Positions 22,232 through 28,133 of a DNA stretch of 28,133 nucleotides are shown here, piece after piece (the stretch's first letter is position 1; each line of letters starts with the position of its first letter). The position numbers were made by a program, and so were the translations under genes. This DNA is from an uncultured Prevotellaceae bacterium. Lineage in GTDB: Bacteria > Bacteroidota > Bacteroidia > Bacteroidales > Bacteroidaceae. Where the stretch lies: assembly GCA_937910905.1 (NCBI GenBank), contig CALEPV010000070.1, forward strand, positions 1-28,133, given 5' to 3'. Under the pieces are notes generated by a model. It saw nothing but the letters and a program-made list of their open reading frames with translations. It did not search any database and was not told where the DNA came from.

Positions 22232-24046
22232 CTACAGAGCTAAACGAAAGCCAATGGTTTTACTGCTGTTCGACGGCATACAGTAGCTGCGATAAGCTAC
22301 ACGGACATACGCTTCATTGCTGCGCCAGCTACCACCACGAATCACCCTAGTTGTACCGTAATCAGGCCCTGTGGGATTAATCTGAGAGGTAGAACTGTAG
22401 CCATCAAACCAATTCTGGCACCACTCGTATACATTGCCACTCATATCATAGAGACCAAGTTCATTGGGAGCTTTGCCCTTAACTGGGTGAGTTGTATCAC
22501 GACTATTTATTCCATACCATGCTACCTCGCCGATATTATTGCTGCCACTGTACTCATACCCTCTACTCTTATTACCTCCACGAGCCGCATACTCCCATTC
22601 AGCCTCTGTGGGCAGACAGAAGGAATAGCCTGTTATTGAGTTAAGACGGGCTATAAAGTCCATGCAGTCTTCCCAGCTAACACCATCCACAGGAAGATCG
22701 TCCCCATAAAAGTTAGAGGGATTACTGCCCATCACAGCCTTCCATAAGGCTTGTGTCACCTCGGTTTCGCCAATGCAATAGCCATCTAACGTTACTTTGT
22801 GAGCAGGACGATTATCACAATACCTAACACCGCTTGTGGCTCCCATAGTGAATGTACCGCCTTCAACTGCAACCATCGTAAACGATACGCCTCTGACATG
22901 AAAGGTCAGATTACCGTTTGCCACCTCCACCATTTGCTCATCAGGCGACTCTGCTTCCGGTTGTTCTACACCATAGTCTCGTGTAATAAACAGCCCCAGC
23001 ACAATAACCACCGCTGGCACGAGGATTAATGCCGCCTTGCGCAACCAATGTAATTTGCTCGCTGGCAGAGCATCAGCGACATCGACCTTGGTCTTGTTCT
23101 CATTGCTGGCAACACTTGTCGACTGCTCCACACCCTGCTCCACGCTCTCCCCGCTGAGCGCATTGCGTATCTCAGCTACCGACTGCGGGCGACGTTCACG
23201 CTCTGGCTGCATCATCCAGCGTATCAGCTGACGGACCTTGGCGCTGAGCTGCGGCACCTGCGAATAGTCGAAGGCAGCATCCTTGCGGTTGATTACATCG
23301 CTCACGCGGGGCGGTTTCTTGCAGGTCAGGAGCTCGTAGAGCGTGCCGCCAAGGGCGTAGAAGTCGGTCCACGGACCTATATGCTCGGTGAGGTTATCTA
23401 TCTGCTCAGGCGGTGCAAAGAGGGGCGTGTAGCTGCTGATGGTGGATGGACGGTCTTCACTGTAGAAGTCGAATGCTTTGCTGGCACCGAAGTCGATGAG
23501 GCACACATTGCCATCGGCTCGCAGCATGATATTCTCCGGCTTGAGGTCCATATGGAGCACCATTTCGGGCTGGGAGTGTATGTACTCCAGCGCATCGAGC
23601 AGCTGCGGCATGATCTCCTGCATCACCTTGGTTTCGGAGAACGGGCCTTGGTTGTTCTTCAAGAGCGACGCCAAGCTCTGCCCCTTGACAAAGTCCATCA
23701 CGTAGTAGGCTGTGCCGTTCTCCTCGAAGAAGCCGTGCACGCCCACGATGTTGGTGTGCTTCAGGCGGAACAGACGCAGGGCCTCGGTGCGGAACTTCTC
23801 GCGTTGCTTGTCCACGATGTCACGCCGCGTGCCTGTGCCTATGGTCACGGTGCCATTGCTTTGGCGCACGTTGTAGCCGTCCAAGAAGAATTCCTTGATG
23901 GCACACGCCACCTGCATATTGTTGTCGAATGCCAGATAGGTGTTGCCGAAGCCGCCGCTGCCTAGCAGTCGGTCTATACGGTAGTCGCCATGCTTGAGGA
24001 TTGTACCCGCGGGGAGTGATGGTTGTTGGCCTGTGTCTGCTGTCAT
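22232..24046 (-). CDS. Membrane serine/threonine protein kinase fused to a degenerate FGE-sulfatase (SUMF1-like) domain
   Basis: The 604-aa protein has an N-terminal Hanks-type kinase (about 22-295) with GSGGFG at 29-34, the ATP-binding K51, HMDLKPEN with D167, and DFG at 185-187. All catalytic residues are present, with Met in place of the Arg of HRD. A single span lies at about 338-354. The outer part (about 388-604) is an FGE-sulfatase fold: VEGGTFTMGAT, ETEVTQALWKAVMGSNPS, CLPTEAEWEYAARGG, NELGLYDMSGNVYEWC and VIRGGSW. True FGE enzymes carry two active-site cysteines soon after RGGSW; here the sequence is RSNEAYVRVAYRSYC, so formylglycine formation is unlikely and a binding role is more plausible. 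I start it at ATG 24046 because the promoter lies too close to the upstream Met codons. Confidence 0.88.
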   Translation of the reverse strand: MTADTGQQPSLPAGTILKHGDYRIDRLLGSGGFGNTYLAFDNNMQVACAIKEFFLDGYNVRQSNGTVTIGTGTRRDIVDKQREKFRTEALRLFRLKHTNIVGVHGFFEENGTAYYVMDFVKGQSLASLLKNNQGPFSETKVMQEIMPQLLDALEYIHSQPEMVLHMDLKPENIMLRADGNVCLIDFGASKAFDFYSEDRPSTISSYTPLFAPPEQIDNLTEHIGPWTDFYALGGTLYELLTCKKPPRVSDVINRKDAAFDYSQVPQLSAKVRQLIRWMMQPERERRPQSVAEIRNALSGESVEQGVEQSTSVASNENKTKVDVADALPASKLHWLRKAALILVPAVVIVLGLFITRDYGVEQPEAESPDEQMVEVANGNLTFHVRGVSFTMVAVEGGTFTMGATSGVRYCDNRPAHKVTLDGYCIGETEVTQALWKAVMGSNPSNFYGDDLPVDGVSWEDCMDFIARLNSITGYSFCLPTEAEWEYAARGGNKSRGYEYSGSNNIGEVAWYGINSRDTTHPVKGKAPNELGLYDMSGNVYEWCQNWFDGYSSTSQINPTGPDYGTTRVIRGGSWRSNEAYVRVAYRSYCMPSNSSKTIGFRLAL

Positions 24047-24061
24047 AATGTTTGTGCCTGC

Positions 24062-24077
24062 GCCGCCTACAGGCGGC
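24062..24077. promoter_or_regulatory. Palindrome between kinase promoter and start codon
   Basis: GCCGCCT and AGGCGGC are perfect inverted arms around AC. The 2-nt gap makes a good hairpin unlikely, so an operator is a reasonable guess. Confidence 0.4.
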
Positions 24078-24088
24078 ATTACGTGCAG

Positions 24089-24096
24089 CAAAGGTA
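24089..24096 (-). promoter_or_regulatory. -7 promoter box of the kinase gene
   Basis: The - strand reads TACCTTTG, an exact TAnnTTTG match, 42 nt upstream of the ATG at 24046. A possible TTG lies at 24120-24122 with 23-nt spacing, slightly long. Confidence 0.6.
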
Positions 24097-24143
24097 GCAC
24101 ATTTGCTGCAGATACGACGCAAGTTAGCCGGTATTTCTTACAA

Positions 24144-24189
24144 GCAAGCCGCCCGCGCTCCCTAAACGGGAGCGCGAGCGGCTGCTTGC
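24144..24189 (-). terminator. Strong hairpin after the M60 peptidase gene
   Basis: GCAAGC...GCGCTCCC (24144 on) pairs with GGGAGCGC...GCTTGC (to 24189) around TAAAC, with a few mismatches. It lies 30 bp beyond the stop of the - strand peptidase gene and ahead of the kinase promoter. It probably separates the two transcripts, although the T tract is poor. Confidence 0.65.
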
Positions 24190-24218
24190 TATACCTATGT
24201 ATATATGGTTATCTGATA

Positions 24219-27200
24219 TTACTTCACGACGGCTGCCTTGCGACCGGAGATGATGTAGATGCCTGCACGTGTGGGCGCTGCCAAGCGGCGGCCTGTGAGG
24301 TCGTAGACGCTGATGGCGCGGTTGGTAGCTGCACCTGTAGCGGCATCGATGGCACGGATAGCTGTGGCGGCATCCATATTGTAGGTGAACGGCGTGGCTG
24401 TCTCGGTCACCACGACGCTCTGTCCGTCGGACGCGAGTACGTTGATACCAGATGCCGTCTGGTAGTCGCCTGCGTGCAGCTTGGCATTGGTCAGGGTTAG
24501 CTGGACGTCGCCCTGCACCACCACCGGCTGGCCGGCAGCTACGCTTGTAGCGGGCTGCAGCTGCAGCTGTTCGCTGGCATAGCGGGCTGTCTGTAGGCCA
24601 GCAATGTCTGTATCGGTCACATCGAAGGGCAGGCTGAGGGCTGCATAACCCGTGCCGCTCTTGGCGAATGTGAGCGATGCTGCTGTAGTCTCAACTGGAA
24701 TGTATAAAGGCTGGTCGCCGTTGATGACGATGGACTGTGCAGTGCTATCTGCAGCGATGACGTTGGTGGCAGCTGTGACGTTGGCTGGAGCATCGGCTGT
24801 CTCAAGCACAGCCAGAGCGTTCTCTGGCAGGTAGCCATCAAAGCTCACCTGGTCGGTAGCGTGCCATGTGCGGCTGCCATCGGCAGAGCCAAAGTACACC
24901 TTGGCAACGTTGTTAGCATGGTCTGTGCTCACGTATGGGCAAGGCACATCGGTACCGATAGCCTCAGCAGCCACCACGCGGTAGTTGTCTGGTCCCAGCG
25001 TGCGCAGGCGCTGTGGCAGTGTGGCCGAACGGCGGTTGGTGGCCCAGATAAGGTTGCCGTCGAGGTCATAGAACTTATATCCCACGGCTCCTGTTCCACG
25101 GAACTGAATGAGGTTACCACTGATGGTGAAGTAGGCACCGTCCACGCGGTAGTCCTCATGCAGGTCGAAGTCGTCGTAGTCGCCATAGTTGCCGGATGTG
25201 CCTACGCTGTAGCCCGTGGAGTTGTTGCAGTTCACACGGTAGCCGTCGGATGCGGGCACGCCCTCGAAAGTATTGTCGGCTATAGCCTTGTGCTTTACTA
25301 TGCGGTCGTCGATGAACATTATATTGCCCAGCTTCTTGGGGTACTTCCTCATGTAAGCCTTGGCCTGAGTGATGGACGACCTGGCCGTGGTGACAAGATA
25401 GTTGGAGTAGTCGTTAACATGGTACTTCGTTACGGGCTCAAACATGCCATAGGCCTCAAAGAACTCGCTGAGGTCGGCCTCGGCCACATCGCAGATTGTC
25501 TTAGCCAGCTTCAGGTAGTCGTTGGCACCATTGGTCAGGTAAGCGCCCGAGTGTGTACCCTCGTCGTCGGTCCATGTGGCATCGCTGCTGTAGGTGCCCT
25601 TGTTGATGCCGCTCTTGCGCATAGCCTTAAAGAGCTTGGGCAGGAATTCGGTGTCGTGACCCTCTACGTGGAAGTAGAGGTACAGCTGGAAGTACAGACG
25701 CGTGCTCACCCATATGTCGCGGCCATTCCACGGTGTCTGATCCACAAGGCCCGTGAACACATCGGCCACCGATGCGCCTCGTGTGGTGCTGATGCCCTGC
25801 TCGAACATGTTGATGTTGGAGAACACGTTGTTGGAACTCTCCGTTGTGCCCACCACGTTGATCACGCTCTGGCGGTTGTGGCCCATCTCGTGCGATGGTC
25901 CCCAGATGGCACCGCCCTCGTTGCCATTGCCCTGATGCGTCATGTTGTAGTAGTTCATAATGGTGGGCAGGGTGGTCTCGTTATAGTAGGTGCCATATGT
26001 TGTGGCAAACATATACTGGTAGTCGATGCTGAAGCAGTTCCACACGTTGCGACGACGCTCTGCGAAGTCCTCAAGTCCCATGTATCTGTCCTCGTTGGCT
26101 GGTATCTGCTCCCACACTCGCATCAGGCCCTCCATCTCAGTGGGCTCGCACGTTTTTATCAGCTCGGCATTCATTACGAACACGAGGTGTTCTGTCTTCA
26201 GGTTCAGTACGTTACATGCCTTCAGCAAGTCCTGCTGTAGCAGAGCCCAGTCAGCGTTGGTCATGCCGCGTGTTGCATCCCAGTAGCCTTGCAGCTGGCC
26301 ACCCTCAATGTGTATCTTAATGTCAGGGTACAGGCTTAGCTTGCGAGCCGTGTTGCTGGCCTGATAGAAGATATATATCACGGCCTGCTTGGAGAAATAG
26401 AGCAGGTTGAGACCTTCATGCAGGCTGGTGCATGTACCAGTCGGATGATTGCCAGGCACGCCCTCTGTTGTCACTGCCTCCACTTGCAACATGCATTCGC
26501 TCATAGCTCCCTGATCCACATAAATGCACAGCATATCGCCTGCATTGGCCACGATGCCAGTTGGACCGGACAGCTTGCCATAGGCATTGCTCATTGCGGT
26601 GTTGGATCCGCTGGCCATCTCGCTGTAGTTGCTGTACACCTTGTAGTCGGCTATACGGAAGAAGCGCTCGTAGTCGGCGGTGTAGCCTGTCTTATTGTTC
26701 TTGAACTGCTGCCAGGTGTTGTTCTTCACCTTCAACACCATGCTCTGTATCGTGGCAGGCAGTGCGGCATAGTCGGCATTGGCAGCCAAAGCCTCGTCGC
26801 TCAAAGTTGCGATGTCGGCCATCAGCGTTGTGCAGGCCTTGTCCGCAAACAGCGCATCAAGGTTAGCCTGGTACTTCGTCTGGTTTGACAGCATGTCAAG
26901 GTACTCTTTGTATGGCTTCTGCGCATCGGCAATCTGCTCGTCGGTGAGCTCCACCTCCTGGAATGCCCACACCGATGCCGTTGCATTGCTTGTCCAGTTG
27001 ACCACATCATAGCCCTGTGTTGAAGCAGTGTGCATACCTGCGGCATGACCCGTCGTGTAGGTATTGGTGATGTAGAAGGTGTGTTCCCACTCATCGCCAG
27101 TCGAACGGATATAGAACACAGAGGCATTGACACCGGTCCTGTACTGCGCGCTGGTTGTCCCTTGCGTCTGTACATAACGGTCTGAGAACACATTCTTGAT

Positions 27201-27947
27201 GGTCCAGCCTGTGCCGGACTTCTCGAACTTCCAGTACTGAGCGAAGTTGCTATCGTCACGCGACAGCGTTGTCAGGATGCCATCGGCCTCGGTCACATAG
27301 CGGTCGTAAGCCACGCTGACCAGCCGGTAATAGTGGTCGCTGACCAGCTCCGACGCATATCCCTTGGCCTCATTGAAGTGTGCCTTGACATCGTCCAGGC
27401 TGATGTCGGTGGCCAGCTCTATGGCCCAGTCTGAGCCTGGGTCGCCAGCATAGGACCACTTGTAGAGTGTCTTGCCGTCGCCGTTGAGGTTCAGACACGT
27501 CTGCCCTGCAAACGATGCATCCGACGATATGTTGATATACGCCTGTGTCGAAGTATTGTTCGGGCTGTACTGTATGTACAATGTAGCGGGCGCACCAGCG
27601 GGTGTGCCGAAGTCAGCCTGCAAATAGTCGCCGGTGTTGGCGCTACGCAGAGTGTAACCGCTACCGCTCTTCTGCACAATCCAAATCTGGCTGAAGCCGG
27701 TTGTGGCTCGCTTGGCTCCTACAACTGCACCAGTGGTGTTTGCCGTCAGGAATGAGGTTGAACTGCGCTTGTTGTACAGTCGCACCAGACCTTGGTTGCC
27801 GATTTGGGCGATTTGGTAGTCGTAGAGCTCGCGTCCCTTGAGGTCGGCCTCGCCATCGCCGGCACCTGACGCAGCAGCCCACACAGAGTTCACACCTCCC
27901 AGCAACAATACGCTGAGAAGCAGGAGTGTTGAGTAAAGTCGTTTCAT
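24219..27947 (-). CDS. Secreted M60-family (enhancin/mucinase-like) metallopeptidase with C-terminal sorting-type domain
   Basis: A 1242-aa protein with a signal peptide (MKRLYSTLLLLSVLLLGGVNSVWA). The N-terminal 330 residues hold two related modules, about 50-180 and 205-330, each with the pattern of a ligand-binding beta-trefoil-like domain (YLQAD/RYVQTQ, SGSGYTLRS/SGTGWTIKN). The peptidase M60 domain spans roughly 420-870, with the zinc motif HEMGH at 686-690 and the third ligand probably E703. A beta-rich region follows, and the last 35 residues (VYDLTGRRLAAPTRAGIYI...) resemble a type IX secretion sorting tail. M60 enzymes cut O-glycosylated proteins such as mucin, so a role in host glycoprotein use is likely. 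It has its own promoter at 27992. Confidence 0.9.
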   Translation of the reverse strand: MKRLYSTLLLLSVLLLGGVNSVWAAASGAGDGEADLKGRELYDYQIAQIGNQGLVRLYNKRSSTSFLTANTTGAVVGAKRATTGFSQIWIVQKSGSGYTLRSANTGDYLQADFGTPAGAPATLYIQYSPNNTSTQAYINISSDASFAGQTCLNLNGDGKTLYKWSYAGDPGSDWAIELATDISLDDVKAHFNEAKGYASELVSDHYYRLVSVAYDRYVTEADGILTTLSRDDSNFAQYWKFEKSGTGWTIKNVFSDRYVQTQGTTSAQYRTGVNASVFYIRSTGDEWEHTFYITNTYTTGHAAGMHTASTQGYDVVNWTSNATASVWAFQEVELTDEQIADAQKPYKEYLDMLSNQTKYQANLDALFADKACTTLMADIATLSDEALAANADYAALPATIQSMVLKVKNNTWQQFKNNKTGYTADYERFFRIADYKVYSNYSEMASGSNTAMSNAYGKLSGPTGIVANAGDMLCIYVDQGAMSECMLQVEAVTTEGVPGNHPTGTCTSLHEGLNLLYFSKQAVIYIFYQASNTARKLSLYPDIKIHIEGGQLQGYWDATRGMTNADWALLQQDLLKACNVLNLKTEHLVFVMNAELIKTCEPTEMEGLMRVWEQIPANEDRYMGLEDFAERRRNVWNCFSIDYQYMFATTYGTYYNETTLPTIMNYYNMTHQGNGNEGGAIWGPSHEMGHNRQSVINVVGTTESSNNVFSNINMFEQGISTTRGASVADVFTGLVDQTPWNGRDIWVSTRLYFQLYLYFHVEGHDTEFLPKLFKAMRKSGINKGTYSSDATWTDDEGTHSGAYLTNGANDYLKLAKTICDVAEADLSEFFEAYGMFEPVTKYHVNDYSNYLVTTARSSITQAKAYMRKYPKKLGNIMFIDDRIVKHKAIADNTFEGVPASDGYRVNCNNSTGYSVGTSGNYGDYDDFDLHEDYRVDGAYFTISGNLIQFRGTGAVGYKFYDLDGNLIWATNRRSATLPQRLRTLGPDNYRVVAAEAIGTDVPCPYVSTDHANNVAKVYFGSADGSRTWHATDQVSFDGYLPENALAVLETADAPANVTAATNVIAADSTAQSIVINGDQPLYIPVETTAASLTFAKSGTGYAALSLPFDVTDTDIAGLQTARYASEQLQLQPATSVAAGQPVVVQGDVQLTLTNAKLHAGDYQTASGINVLASDGQSVVVTETATPFTYNMDAATAIRAIDAATGAATNRAISVYDLTGRRLAAPTRAGIYIISGRKAAVVK

Positions 27948-27991
27948 ATTGATGATAGTTAGTTAGCTTACAAGCACGCATCGTGCAGTCG

Positions 27992-28023
27992 CAAATATAG
28001 CATAAAATATCTGTAGCACGCAA
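27992..28023 (-). promoter_or_regulatory. Promoter of the M60 peptidase gene
   Basis: The - strand reads TATATTTG (27992-27999), an exact -7 match, with TTG at 28021-28023 and 21 nt between. It is 44 nt upstream of the ATG at 27947. A short palindrome, GCACG/CGTGC, lies at 27974-27986 between promoter and start. The remaining sequence to the window end has no gene; AGTTACATTTG at 28121-28131 resembles the ATTTACATTTG motif of the 20.0-20.5 kb gap. Confidence 0.65.
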
Positions 28024-28133
28024 GCATTCTTGATTTTAGTGCTCATCGCAGCATCTGCATGGCACATTATGTGTGTTAAGTAATCGTTAAAAAATAACTT
28101 GGTACAATTCATATGTCATCAGTTACATTTGAC

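Noticed and set aside
24861..26240. 459-aa open frame on the + strand
   Set aside because: It lies wholly inside the M60 peptidase gene on the opposite strand and has no recognisable domain; it is a shadow of GC-rich codon use.

Overview
The window looks like part of a Bacteroidales chromosome, most like Prevotellaceae or a relative. The grounds are type III glutamine synthetase, promoters of the Bacteroidetes form (a -7 box TAnnTTTG), few Shine-Dalgarno sequences, a PF07396-type porin, energy-transducer TonB and M60 peptidase families, a serine/threonine kinase fused to a sulfatase-modifying-factor domain, and a C-terminal tail resembling a type IX secretion sorting domain. Coding DNA is GC-rich; two intergenic stretches on the right are clearly more AT-rich or repeat-rich. 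I cannot name a species.

Left part (1-15111, all + strand). A tRNA-Thr cut by the window edge and its terminator are followed by mltG (peptidoglycan synthesis), glnN (ammonia assimilation) and queH (queuosine). Then come iorA and iorB, a lipoprotein L,D-transpeptidase, an aminotransferase, an outer-membrane porin, a sodium:solute symporter, two tandem phenylacetate-CoA ligases and a double-ACT protein. glnN, queH and iorA overlap end to end. The genes from the aminotransferase to the ACT protein are tightly packed behind a good promoter at 7852. IorAB, the PaaK ligases, the aminotransferase and the ACT sensor together make a complete arylacetate <-> aryl-CoA <-> arylpyruvate <-> aromatic amino acid route. 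The porin and symporter inside the cluster suggest uptake of the arylacetate.

Middle part (15187-19824). A stand-alone HsdR-N-like nuclease-fold protein and a large TonB-domain protein with seven predicted membrane spans lie on the - strand. Between them is a 300-bp gap with a + strand promoter and two strong hairpins. AMP nucleosidase and DNA polymerase III delta (holA) follow on the + strand.

Right part (19825-28133). A 0.8-kb AT-rich gap with a repeated ATTTACATTT motif leads into an XRE-type regulator. Next is a 1.1-kb gene-free, repeat-rich stretch: a bidirectional terminator, a 22-bp tandem repeat, a large palindrome, and a 317-bp element with 47-bp terminal inverted repeats enclosing a repeat phased at 21/22 bp. 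Two - strand genes close the window: a membrane kinase with a degenerate FGE-like domain, and a secreted M60 (mucinase-like) metallopeptidase.

The most interesting items are the arylacetate cluster with its own transport genes, the phased-repeat element at 21691-22007, the ATTTACATTT array in front of the regulator, and the possible structured transcript at 15702-15910. All functions are inferred from sequence read by eye; no database search was run.
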